Assembly (NCBI GenBank): GCA_015068035.1
Contig: SVLI01000003.1
Location: forward strand, 124,001 to 188,000
DNA length: 64,000 nt
Direction: 5' to 3'
Origin: Oscillospiraceae bacterium
GTDB lineage: Bacteria; Bacillota; Clostridia; Oscillospirales; Oscillospiraceae
The notes beneath the pieces are model-generated. The model worked only from the letters and a program-made list of their open reading frames with translations, made no database searches and was not told where the DNA came from. A program made the position numbers and the translations under genes. This document shows positions 16,484-24,196 of this stretch, piece by piece (position 1 is the first letter of the stretch; each line of letters starts with the position of its first letter).

Positions 16484-17518
16484 ATGGATATTGTAAATCA
16501 AAAAATCATCCAGGCAGTAATTGATAAGGCAAACAAGGTATGTCCGGATTCCCTGGCGCTGATTGGAATCTATGGTTCGGTTGCTACAGGCGACGATTAT
16601 GAGAAGTCTGATTTGGACTTGCTTATATTGATTGAGGATGATGAGGGCCGGAAACTGGGCACGGGATTTATTCTGGATGACAAGAATGTTGGCTACGACA
16701 TATATTGCACCAACTGGTCTTCTCTGAGATATGACGCAGAATGCCATCATGCCCATCTGTCTAAATTGATGGATTCACAAATTGTGTATATAAAAAATCA
16801 AGATGCATATAACGAATTATGCACATTGAGAGAGCAGGCAAAACGGCTTCTTGAATCCACAAAGCGTTTCCAAAGGGCAAATGAATCCCTGAATCAAGCT
16901 AAAATAGCCTACGCAAATGCCTGTCTATGCGAAACCTTGGGGCAGGTACGTTTGGAAGCATACGGAGTGATATCTTATCTTTTGGATGCGGTAATGCTTT
17001 ACCACGGGAAATATTTTAAGCGCGGTGTGAAAAGAACGTTTGAGGAGTTGTCCGCCCTTCCGGTTGATGATGTATTTGTACAATCGATTCAAAATACGGT
17101 TATCAGCAAAGAGATCGATCAACTGCGCGATTTGCTGAAACAGCTTATTCTCTATGCCGAAAGCCATATACGAAAAGAGGAGCATAAAGCAGAAGCTTCA
17201 GAAGCTTTGTCCGGAACTTACGAAGAAATGTATTCAAACTGGAGGAACAAAGTTGAAGAAGCGGAAAAAAACGCTGATGCTTTTGCTTCTTTTATGAACA
17301 TGTGTAGCCTTCATTTTATGCTTTCTGAGATTGCCGAGACTGTGGCAATAGGGTCGTTTCCTGTAATGGACGAGTACAACCCGGATTCTCTTGAGGATAA
17401 TACGAAAACATTTGATAAGTATTTACAAAAATACGAGAAAGCTTATATGCGCGCAGGAATAAGCGTCAAACGGTTTGCTGATGTTGATGAATTTACTGCT
17501 AACTATTTGCGCCAATAG
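16484..17518 (+). CDS. Pol-beta-superfamily nucleotidyltransferase
   Basis: A 344-aa protein. The N-terminal 110 residues carry the nucleotidyltransferase signature: Gly31-Ser32 and the metal-binding Asp43/Asp45 in SDLDLLIL. The rest is helical, probably a substrate-binding domain as in aminoglycoside nucleotidyltransferases. Codon use is more AT-rich than the neighbours, it has its own promoter and terminator, and it fits no local pathway, so it may be a recent acquisition. The target (small molecule, protein or RNA) is unknown. No HEPN or toxin partner gene is adjacent. Confidence 0.7.
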   Translation: MDIVNQKIIQAVIDKANKVCPDSLALIGIYGSVATGDDYEKSDLDLLILIEDDEGRKLGTGFILDDKNVGYDIYCTNWSSLRYDAECHHAHLSKLMDSQIVYIKNQDAYNELCTLREQAKRLLESTKRFQRANESLNQAKIAYANACLCETLGQVRLEAYGVISYLLDAVMLYHGKYFKRGVKRTFEELSALPVDDVFVQSIQNTVISKEIDQLRDLLKQLILYAESHIRKEEHKAEASEALSGTYEEMYSNWRNKVEEAEKNADAFASFMNMCSLHFMLSEIAETVAIGSFPVMDEYNPDSLEDNTKTFDKYLQKYEKAYMRAGISVKRFADVDEFTANYLRQ

Positions 17519-17614
17519 CAGGCCAATGGTGCGCTTTAATTTACAATTCCGCGTCTTGCGTCGAGCGCGATACCTGCCTCACCAAATAGGAAACAGATCT
17601 GAATGGGCCATAAG

Positions 17615-17649
17615 AAACGGAGCGTATCGGTCCTCGATACGCTCCGTTT
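17615..17649. terminator. Bidirectional terminator between convergent genes
   Basis: A perfect 15-bp stem (17615-17629 with 17635-17649) with a 5-nt loop, between the nucleotidyltransferase and the coat gene. Confidence 0.75.
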
Positions 17650-17689
17650 GCTGTCTTACGAACGCTCGCCGTAGGACCCGGATTTTACT

Positions 17690-17968
17690 TTACGGCTGGT
17701 GAGAGAATTTCTGCTTTGCTTTCTGCACCTTCTGCATATCGGCAGGCTCAACCTGATACCAGCCATTGGTCTGCATCGTGGTAAACATATCTGCCTGAAT
17801 GCAGTGCTCTTCGTTAAGAATGTTCAGAAAAGCGCCGCGAAGCTGCTCATTTACGCACTCACCGGCAAAGGTATTATAGCTGTCTGTGATGAGCTTCTGG
17901 CTGATCAGAGAATCCTGCAGCATTTCTTTCTCACGCAGAATCTGCGCGCACTGGTTCGGATTGGACAT
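17690..17968 (-). CDS. CotF-like spore coat protein
   Basis: A 92-aa mostly helical protein resembling the CotF (coat F) domain: EKEMLQDSLISQKLITDSYN and later LRGAFLNILNEEH. CotF-type proteins are found in the spore coat, and many clostridial paralogues are only inferred to be there. The start at 17968 is chosen because GGAGG lies 8 nt upstream; the open frame upstream overlaps the preceding gene. It is 13 nt downstream of a second small helical protein and probably cotranscribed with it. Confidence 0.8.
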   Translation of the reverse strand: MSNPNQCAQILREKEMLQDSLISQKLITDSYNTFAGECVNEQLRGAFLNILNEEHCIQADMFTTMQTNGWYQVEPADMQKVQKAKQKFSHQP

Positions 17969-17981
17969 ACGACGGCCTCCT

Positions 17982-18167
17982 TTACTGCAGGAAGCCAACA
18001 AGCGTGTTGTAATGCGCTCTGTGCTTGTTGGCATAGTTGTTGAAATTCTGCTGAATTTTCGTGTCGTTGCAGAGGCACGCAAGCGCCTCATACTTCTTTA
18101 CGAGCGTTTCCTCGCAGCTGATCTGATCTTCAAGAGCACTGAGCTCTTTGCTTGTAAGATTCGCCAT
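17982..18167 (-). CDS. Small helical protein, coat-associated type
   Basis: A 61-aa protein with two predicted helices (KELSALEDQISCEETLVKKY and a second ending in HYNTLVGFLQ), similar in character to the short CotF-partner proteins of clostridia. The ATG at 18167 has AAGGAGG 9 nt upstream. It immediately precedes the CotF-like gene. A coat or spore-surface role is inferred only from this pairing. Confidence 0.65.
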   Translation of the reverse strand: MANLTSKELSALEDQISCEETLVKKYEALACLCNDTKIQQNFNNYANKHRAHYNTLVGFLQ

Positions 18168-18248
18168 CCGTTTCTTCCTCCTTGTCAAATTGCCGCCACA
18201 TTATGCCGAAACACGCAGCAGCATATATGAAGTATTTCCAAAACGGAC

Positions 18249-19028
18249 TCAGAATATTTTTCCATTTTTAATTTCAATGACAGCATAATCCATTTGCTCG
18301 ATTCTGCGCTTCTCATAATTTTCCCAGATCGGCACCGCTCCTGCTTTGAGCGGAATGGCCAGAAAACGCGCTTCACCGCAGCTTCCTACGAGCGCGCCGC
18401 CGGCACCCTTTCGCCATGTTATGGCACACGCATCCTCTGCAAAGGCATCCACATCTGCGACCGGCATTTCATCATCCTGCGATACAGCGGGCGCTTCCTC
18501 GCGCTTATCAATCCTTTTCGCATCCTCTTCCACAAATACGCGCTCGCCGGAAATACATGAATTCTCATCGCAAAATGGCACTTCGTCCATCGCAGGCATT
18601 GTCTCTTCCCCGACTGCTAAATCGCTTTCCAATGCAAGCGTTGTTTCTGTTGCAGATAATTCTGCTTCCTCCAACACCGACGAGACGCTCTTTGTATCGC
18701 AACTCTCCCCTGTCCGCTCCGCATTCTGCACAACATTTTCTAACTTGCTCTGTGAAGTCAGAAGTTCCCCCGCAGCGCCTGCATAGCGGATCGTCTCAGG
18801 AAAGCCAGCAAGCGCGTTGCGGCTGAGCTTCTTTTTAAGGCTAAGCACCCCGACTTCCTTTGGAATCATCACGCCCAGATAAGCCTCGCACTCACCGTAA
18901 ACGGACAGACGAAGCAGATAACCGGGATCCTTACATTCCGCTTCAAACACCGTCATAAGTCCCTCTTTGCGGATGCAAAGCTTACCCACCTGCATCCCAT
19001 CAATCATAATCGGATATTCTCCAGTCAT
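18249..19028 (-). CDS. Unknown two-part protein with acidic linker
   Basis: I do not recognise this 259-aa protein. Residues 1-75 look like a compact beta-rich domain (MIDGMQVGKLCIRKEGLMTV). A long Ser/Glu/Asp-rich, probably disordered linker follows (about 90-185). The C-terminal 60 residues form a second small domain containing ITWRKGAGGALVGSCG. No signal peptide or membrane segment is present. The ATG at 19028 has GAGGGGG upstream, which lies inside a strong hairpin. It sits between coat-type genes and a membrane-anchored unknown protein, so a sporulation link is plausible but unproven. Confidence 0.55.
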   Translation of the reverse strand: MTGEYPIMIDGMQVGKLCIRKEGLMTVFEAECKDPGYLLRLSVYGECEAYLGVMIPKEVGVLSLKKKLSRNALAGFPETIRYAGAAGELLTSQSKLENVVQNAERTGESCDTKSVSSVLEEAELSATETTLALESDLAVGEETMPAMDEVPFCDENSCISGERVFVEEDAKRIDKREEAPAVSQDDEMPVADVDAFAEDACAITWRKGAGGALVGSCGEARFLAIPLKAGAVPIWENYEKRRIEQMDYAVIEIKNGKIF

Positions 19029-19035
19029 AAAACAA

Positions 19036-19067
19036 GCCCCCTCACGCAAGGCTATGCGTAAGGGGGC
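19036..19067 (-). promoter_or_regulatory. Hairpin that buries the RBS of the unknown gene
   Basis: A 13-bp stem (19067-19055 with 19048-19036, one G-U pair) and a 6-nt loop. The 3' arm contains GAGGGGG, the ribosome binding site for the ATG at 19028, and is followed by TTGTTTT. It can act as a terminator for the upstream gene or as a translational gate. Confidence 0.6.
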
Positions 19068-19084
19068 CATATTATGCTTCAGGT

Positions 19085-19564
19085 TTATCCAATCTTGTAT
19101 CCGCCGCGCACAACAAGCTGCACGGAATTTGCCGTTGCAGTAATTCCGCCGCCCTCGGTTGTCACAATGCAAAGATGGTTTGCAGAGAGTGCAGAACCGC
19201 TCTTGAGTTCGCCGCCACTCGTTGTGTCGACAATACCGCTTCCGGCGGAAGCTGAGCCGCTGCGCAAAAGAATCTCACAGCCAACCTGGCCGGTCAGTTT
19301 CTGCCCATAGGAAAGCGTCACAATAGAGTAAGTCTCCGTTGTGATACCCGTTGTAAAAGACTGTCTTGTCTCCTCCGCTGCGCGGTCCGCCTCCTGCGTG
19401 ATCTTTTCAAGGAGCTGCGGATACAGGCGCTCGTTAACATAGCTCAACGTGACCAGCGGGTCATCCTTCGAGCCGAGCGTCGAAGCGGCATATGCGCCAA
19501 TTCCGGCAAACAAAACCGCAACGAGTATAAAAGCAAGGATTGTGATCATTCTTTTTTTCTTCAT
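19085..19564 (-). CDS. Membrane-anchored extracytoplasmic protein, unknown
   Basis: A 159-aa protein with a KKKR start and one N-terminal membrane segment (about residues 7-27), a possible signal anchor. A short helical part (YVNERLYPQLLEKITQEADR) and a beta-rich domain with many Gly/Ser/Thr follow. No catalytic motif is recognised. Start and spacing are good: GGAGG 9 nt upstream. A strong hairpin sits directly before that ribosome binding site. It is followed by the RBS-hairpin of the next gene. Both are in the mazF-side minus-strand cluster. Confidence 0.6.
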   Translation of the reverse strand: MKKKRMITILAFILVAVLFAGIGAYAASTLGSKDDPLVTLSYVNERLYPQLLEKITQEADRAAEETRQSFTTGITTETYSIVTLSYGQKLTGQVGCEILLRSGSASAGSGIVDTTSGGELKSGSALSANHLCIVTTEGGGITATANSVQLVVRGGYKIG

Positions 19565-19578
19565 CGTAAGTACCTCCG

Positions 19579-19612
19579 TCGGGGCGATAATCGCCCCGAT
19601 GTATCTATTGTA
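19579..19612 (-). promoter_or_regulatory. Promoter and leader hairpin of the anchored protein
   Basis: An extended -10 (TGTTACAAT, core 19612-19607) is followed within 8 nt by a GC-rich inverted repeat (19579-19599, arms TCGGGGCGAT/ATCGCCCCGA) that abuts the GGAGG site. The -35 is poor. Confidence 0.5.
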
Positions 19613-19654
19613 ACACGAGATCCTATAAAAATCCACTATAAACTTTTGCAAAAG

Positions 19655-20002
19655 TTAACCCAATCCAAAACTGACTGCAATGGCATTGTCAACCCTTGTC
19701 ATTGCTTTGTCATCCAGCTTCCCCATTCGCTCACGCAGGCGGGATTTATCAATCGTCCGAATCTGCTCGAGCAAAATCACGCTGTCACGGCTCAAACCAT
19801 AGGTTTGGGCCGAGATCTCAATGTGTGTCGGCAACCGGGCTTTCCCCGTCTGACTCGTGATCGCAGCTGCGATAACCGTTGGACTGTGCTTATTGCCCGT
19901 GTCGTTCTGCACAATCAACACAGGGCGCATACCACCCTGCTCACTGCCGACAACCGGGCTGAGATCTGCGTAATAGATGTCTCCACGCTTGACCGTATTC
20001 AT
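19655..20002 (-). CDS. mazF: MazF/EndoA-type mRNA interferase without an adjacent antitoxin
   Basis: A 115-aa PemK/MazF-fold endoribonuclease, very close in sequence to Bacillus Endo[21 protein letters not shown], then RPVLIVQND. The catalytic Arg26 and Thr49 equivalents are present. The ATG at 20002 has GGAG 9 nt upstream. In Bacillus the antitoxin EndoAI gene lies between alr and endoA. Here the 105 nt between alr and mazF cannot encode a ribbon-helix-helix antitoxin, so the toxin is an orphan locally. It may be silenced by an antitoxin elsewhere. Confidence 0.9.
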   Translation of the reverse strand: MNTVKRGDIYYADLSPVVGSEQGGMRPVLIVQNDTGNKHSPTVIAAAITSQTGKARLPTHIEISAQTYGLSRDSVILLEQIRTIDKSRLRERMGKLDDKAMTRVDNAIAVSFGLG

Positions 20003-20107
20003 GTGTTTCAACTCCGAATCCTGGGATGTTGCCCTCTAACATTTTATGTAGCGGGCTGATAACATTCTCTCTCATCAGAGCCGAAATTATACCTTCCATG
20101 CAAAAAC

Positions 20108-21241
20108 TTACTCGACATAGACGCGCGGCACACGTGACGACACCGCGCAGACAAGCTCATAACTGATCGTATCCGTCTTTTCAGCAAGCTCATCAACGGA
20201 GATGAATTCATCCGCATCCCGGCCAAAAATTGTCGCAACATCGCCAACCTGAATGTCCGGATAATCCGAAACATCGACCATGCACATGTCCATGCAAATC
20301 CTTCCGATCTGTTTTACACGGTGTCCGCGGATCAGCACATCCATTCTGCCGCTGAGCCCACGCCGCAATCCGTCTGCATAGCCGATGGACAAAACAGCCA
20401 ATCGACGCTGTTTTTCAGCAGTATAGGCACGGCCGTAGCTAATTGAATCACCGGGACTATGCGTTGTGAGCTGCGCCACACGCGTTTTAAGCTCCATCAC
20501 AGGGCGCAGCGCAAGCCCACCGGTCTCCTGTGCCGGATAAAGCCCATAAGTCAAAAGTCCGGGGCGTACCATATCCAGCGAAAATTCAGGATAGTTGATC
20601 ACAGCACCGCTATTTGCGCAGTGATGCAAGGCAAAACGTCTGCCACATTCGGCCTCAAGAGATAAATAGCTTTCCTTAAACCGCTGAAACTGCAATTTTG
20701 TATAGGCATCCTGCTCGACCTCGTCCGAAACAGAAAAATGAGTAAAAACGCCTTCATAATTCAGTTTCGGCAAGTGAAGCGCATTGAGCGCATCGCGCAT
20801 ATCTGTTTCCAATCCAACGTGAAAGCCGGTCCGTCCCATGCCGGTTTCCAGCTTCATGTGAACTTTTACGCATTCATTTTCATCAAGACAGTCAGAAATG
20901 GCCTTAGCCATGGAATAAGAGCTGACAGACTGCGTGATGTTATATTGAACAAGCTCCCGCGCATACTCCGGCGCAGTATAGCCAAGAATCAATATCGGCA
21001 CATGAATGCCGGCATCACGCAGCTCAACAGCCTCATCCAGACAGGCAACCGCCAAATAGCCGCAGCAGCTCTCCTCCAGACATTTCGCCACTTCAATTGC
21101 GCCATGTCCGTAAGCATTGGCCTTAACCACGCCGAGATAGCTGCAGCCAGACGGAAGTCTGTTGCAGATCTCACGCACGTTATGCTCAATATTTTTCAGG
21201 CTTATCTCTGCCCATGTTCTCTTTTGTGTATCTTTCATCAT
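20108..21241 (-). CDS. alr: Alanine racemase
   Basis: A 377-aa PLP enzyme interconverting L- and D-alanine for peptidoglycan. The PLP lysine is Lys40 in GVVKANAYGHG, and the catalytic Tyr occurs in SISYGRAYTAEK. The metal- or substrate-binding region IGRICMDMCMVDVS is present. Two adjacent ATG codons could start it (21241 or 21238). It lies 4 nt after the GerS-like lipoprotein gene and upstream of mazF. The pairing of a GerS-like gene with an alr gene recalls the C. difficile gerS-alr2 operon. Confidence 0.96.
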   Translation of the reverse strand: MMKDTQKRTWAEISLKNIEHNVREICNRLPSGCSYLGVVKANAYGHGAIEVAKCLEESCCGYLAVACLDEAVELRDAGIHVPILILGYTAPEYARELVQYNITQSVSSYSMAKAISDCLDENECVKVHMKLETGMGRTGFHVGLETDMRDALNALHLPKLNYEGVFTHFSVSDEVEQDAYTKLQFQRFKESYLSLEAECGRRFALHHCANSGAVINYPEFSLDMVRPGLLTYGLYPAQETGGLALRPVMELKTRVAQLTTHSPGDSISYGRAYTAEKQRRLAVLSIGYADGLRRGLSGRMDVLIRGHRVKQIGRICMDMCMVDVSDYPDIQVGDVATIFGRDADEFISVDELAEKTDTISYELVCAVSSRVPRVYVE

Positions 21242-21245
21242 CTGT

Positions 21246-21797
21246 CTATTCCATATACCATTCGGATATTTCGCAACAAATTACCAAACGTCCGTCGTAA
21301 TAAATCTCTGCGGAAACCGGAGTCATTGTATCTGCTTCAAGCCTCATAGTTGTATAACAGTTGTTCCCCTGCTCGACACGAAACGACAGTTCGTTCCCAT
21401 CCATCGCGAACTGAGATGTCTGTCCGCTTTCCAGCGTGTCTAACACCACATCACAGGCTTCGATGGGCGTTCGCCCCGTGCCAAGCTCCAAACCGCTCTC
21501 AAAAGACAGTCCTTCGTATTCAATCAAAGCATCCTTGCCTTTGAGATGCGCGGTCACGCCGGAGATCAGTTCCGGTTCAACGAGGCGCAGCACAGTCTCC
21601 TCTCCGGTACGTACGCATTCCACGGTATAATCTGCAACCGAATTTTCGTCCTGCACAGTCATCGTGGCTACGAATGACACCGTGCCGTATTCCACAAACG
21701 CGGAGCGGAATTCCTCAAGCTTTCCTTCATATCCCCTGCTGCATCCGCAGAGCAGCATGAGGCTTATCATTAGTGCGGAAATGAACATTTTCCGCAT
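21246..21797 (-). CDS. GerS/LolA-like lipoprotein
   Basis: A 183-aa protein with a lipoprotein signal ending LMLLCGC (Cys20 the likely lipidation site) and a beta-rich domain consistent with the LolA/GerS-like fold. In C. difficile, GerS is a spore lipoprotein that works with the cortex amidase CwlD in forming muramic-delta-lactam, and is encoded next to alr2. That this protein is a GerS equivalent is inferred from the lipobox, size and position between nnr and alr. The start at 21797, 7 nt after the nnr stop, is preferred. No strong ribosome binding site is seen, so coupling to nnr is possible. Confidence 0.65.
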   Translation of the reverse strand: MRKMFISALMISLMLLCGCSRGYEGKLEEFRSAFVEYGTVSFVATMTVQDENSVADYTVECVRTGEETVLRLVEPELISGVTAHLKGKDALIEYEGLSFESGLELGTGRTPIEACDVVLDTLESGQTSQFAMDGNELSFRVEQGNNCYTTMRLEADTMTPVSAEIYYDGRLVICCEISEWYME

Positions 21798-21804
21798 GTT
21801 GGCA

Positions 21805-23319
21805 TTATTTCCTTTCCGAAATTTCCTGCATTGCCTCAGGAATTGCATGGATCACGTCTGTGGCAAGAACACCGTTCTCTCCAAACCGTTCCTCACAGAT
21901 ATCACCGGCACGTCCGTGCAACCACACAGCCGTTATCACCGCTTCGCGGGCAGGCAAACGGCAGAGCATGGCGGCAATTACACCACTGAGTACATCACCC
22001 GTTCCGCCCTTTGCCAGAGCAGGCGAACCGCTCGTGTTGAGATAAATCTCTCTCGTCGGATATGCGATCACCGTCGCCTGTCCCTTAAGTACCACAATGC
22101 ATTTATACCGCATGGCAAACTCAAAAGCATCACCGATTCTGTTCTCAACCGGTCTGCCGAGCAGGCGAGCAAACTCGCCTTCATGCGGCGTCAGGATGCA
22201 AAGACTTTTTGCCGCAAGCAGTATATCCGTGTTTTCAGCAAGCGCATTGAGCGCATCTGCATCAAGAACAAGCGGTTGCTCGCTTTCCATAACCATACGA
22301 AATACGAGTTTTGTTACATCCGCGCTGCGGCCGAGTCCGGGTCCGAGCACAAGCGCATTCATACCGGAGAGTTTCTCCTGTATTGCAGGAATTGCATCGA
22401 CGCTCAGCCGTCCGCTGCTGTCCGCAGCAAGCGGAAACGGCATCGCCTCGTCGTTTTTCATCGCCGTGATGCCATAAATTGCATCCGGAACGCCGATAGA
22501 CACAAGTCCTGCGCCAGTACGCAGTGCCGCCTTTGCACAAAGTGTCGGCGCGCCGGTGTAGCCGACACTTCCACCGACAACGAGAAGCTTTCCGAAGTCG
22601 CCCTTGTGCGCATCTCTTTTCCGCGGGGAAATCGACAGATCCTCCGGCATAACAGCGCGTATACCGCAGCCGGTCACGAATTCTCCCGGAATGCCAATGT
22701 CCACAATGCACAGTTCTCCGCAACAGGCGCAGCCGGGTGATGCAAAATGGCCAACCTTCGCCATGGAAAATGTAACTGTCACACTTGCGCGAACAGCATC
22801 GCCAAGTATCGCGCCTGTGTCCGCATCCACACCCGAAGCGATGTCACAACTGACAACCGGAACGCCGGAACTGTTGATCATCTGCACAGCACGTAACGCT
22901 GCCCCCTCGAGCGGTCGGTTCAGCCCGATGCCAAACAGCGCATCCACGATCACACCGACACCCGAGAAGTCAATCCAAATTTTCCCGTCATCCGGAAAAT
23001 CGAGAATTTCTCCACCGAGGGCATACAGGCGTTGCGCCATCTCCCTCGTGTCAGCCGTCATCTTTTCTCTGTTTCCAATGAGGTAAACGGAAACCGAGAA
23101 GCCCTCTTGAATCAAATTGCAGGCAGCGGCAATTCCGTCGCCTCCGTTATTCCCCGTACTGCTGAATACAACAGCGCGCTCTTCCCGTGCGAGGAATTTC
23201 ACAGCAGTGGAAGCAACCGCCTCCGCCGCGTTTTCCATCAGCTCAGTCGATGGAATATCGTATAGCTCAATCGCATTGCGATCGGCCTCTTTCATTGTGG
23301 CGCTATCCGTCAAAAGCAT
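21805..23319 (-). CDS. nnr: Bifunctional NAD(P)H-hydrate repair enzyme
   Basis: A 504-aa fusion of an N-terminal YjeF_N epimerase (about 1-210, with NNGGDGIAAACNL and DALFGIGLNRPLEG) and a C-terminal ADP-dependent NAD(P)HX dehydratase of the ribokinase-like fold (about 225-500, with TPHEGEFARLLG and GGTGDVLSGVIAAML). It repairs hydrated NADH/NADPH. It is the first gene of the nnr-gerS-like-alr operon, behind a textbook sigma-A promoter. GAGGGG lies 7 nt upstream of the ATG. Confidence 0.96.
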   Translation of the reverse strand: MLLTDSATMKEADRNAIELYDIPSTELMENAAEAVASTAVKFLAREERAVVFSSTGNNGGDGIAAACNLIQEGFSVSVYLIGNREKMTADTREMAQRLYALGGEILDFPDDGKIWIDFSGVGVIVDALFGIGLNRPLEGAALRAVQMINSSGVPVVSCDIASGVDADTGAILGDAVRASVTVTFSMAKVGHFASPGCACCGELCIVDIGIPGEFVTGCGIRAVMPEDLSISPRKRDAHKGDFGKLLVVGGSVGYTGAPTLCAKAALRTGAGLVSIGVPDAIYGITAMKNDEAMPFPLAADSSGRLSVDAIPAIQEKLSGMNALVLGPGLGRSADVTKLVFRMVMESEQPLVLDADALNALAENTDILLAAKSLCILTPHEGEFARLLGRPVENRIGDAFEFAMRYKCIVVLKGQATVIAYPTREIYLNTSGSPALAKGGTGDVLSGVIAAMLCRLPAREAVITAVWLHGRAGDICEERFGENGVLATDVIHAIPEAMQEISERK

Positions 23320-23362
23320 GGCAAAAGCCCCTCTCGCGTGGATGTCTTGTCCTGATTTATAT

Positions 23363-23391
23363 ATTATAACTTTCCGCTATATATTCGTCAA
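23363..23391 (-). promoter_or_regulatory. Sigma-A promoter of the nnr-alr operon
   Basis: On the minus strand, TTGACG (23391-23386), a 17-nt spacer and TATAAT (23368-23363). Confidence 0.85.
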
Positions 23392-23635
23392 GCGCGCAGA
23401 TATCAGCTCGCTTTTCCCTTTGTTAATACTCCTTTGATTTTCTAAAAGACTTTTCCAAACATTAGATATCCATGGGGTTGACAAATTTTCGAACATGTCC
23501 TAACCCCCATCGGTATGGTATGATATTACGATGCAGTAAAAACATTGCAAAATTATTTATACAGAAACTGTAAGACTTAGGTTCAAAAGTGGTGTATAAA
23601 GGTGAAGGCAAAAATAGAAAGAGCGGTGAAAACGA
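23392..23635 (+). promoter_or_regulatory. Leader of the sigma-factor gene, no gene
   Basis: The 316-base gap between nnr and the sigma gene holds the nnr promoter and, on the plus strand, a TTGACA (23478-23483) without a good -10 at 17 nt. The TTGACA sits between near-inverted arms ATGGGGTT and AACCCCCAT (about 23472-23509). This may be an autoregulated alternative-sigma promoter; no consensus can be assigned. Confidence 0.3.
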
Positions 23636-24196
23636 ATGGATGACGCAAAGATAGTGCAGTTATACTGGGACAGGAACGAACAGGCAATCCCCGCCACCGC
23701 TAACAAGTACAGCAACTATTGTACTTCGATTGCCAAAAACATACTGGGTAACAATGAGGACGCAGAGGAATGTGTGAACGATACATACCTGAGCGCATGG
23801 AACTCCATGCCGCCGCACAGACCAGGCATTCTGTCTACATTCCTTGGCAAGATTACAAGGAACCTGTCAATCAAGCGCTACAAACGTAATACCGCTGTCA
23901 AACGAGGTGGCGGTCAAGCCATAGTGGTTCTTGATGAAATCGCAGAGTTTGTATCTGATACAGACAGTGTGGAACAGGCGATTGACCGCAAGGAACTTGT
24001 AAAGGCTATGGATGGTTTTCTGGACAGACTTCCATCCGACAAGAAAAACATCTTTGTTTGCCGGTACTGGTACTTTGACAGCATTTCCGATATTGCAAGT
24101 CGATTTGGAATGACAGAAAACAATGTATCCGTGACGCTTAACCGACTCCGCCTTAAACTACACAACTATCTTTTAGAAAGGGGCTTTGAACTATGA
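23636..24196 (+). CDS. ECF-like sigma-70 family factor
   Basis: A 186-aa protein with sigma region 2 (NEDAEECVNDTYLSAWNSMP) and region 4 with its helix-turn-helix (DIASRFGMTENNVSVTLNRL), without regions 1 or 3, as in ECF-type sigma factors. It overlaps the next gene by ATGA, a typical sigma/anti-sigma pair. Codon use differs from the flanking core genes, and the module interrupts the nnr and pheST neighbourhoods, suggesting later insertion. The target genes are unknown. Confidence 0.85.
   Translation: MDDAKIVQLYWDRNEQAIPATANKYSNYCTSIAKNILGNNEDAEECVNDTYLSAWNSMPPHRPGILSTFLGKITRNLSIKRYKRNTAVKRGGGQAIVVLDEIAEFVSDTDSVEQAIDRKELVKAMDGFLDRLPSDKKNIFVCRYWYFDSISDIASRFGMTENNVSVTLNRLRLKLHNYLLERGFEL

Noticed and set aside
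20012-20107. Small minus-strand frame between alr and mazF as antitoxin
   Set aside because: It starts with MEGIISALMRENV, is short, runs out of frame into mazF and shows no ribbon-helix-helix pattern of EndoAI.
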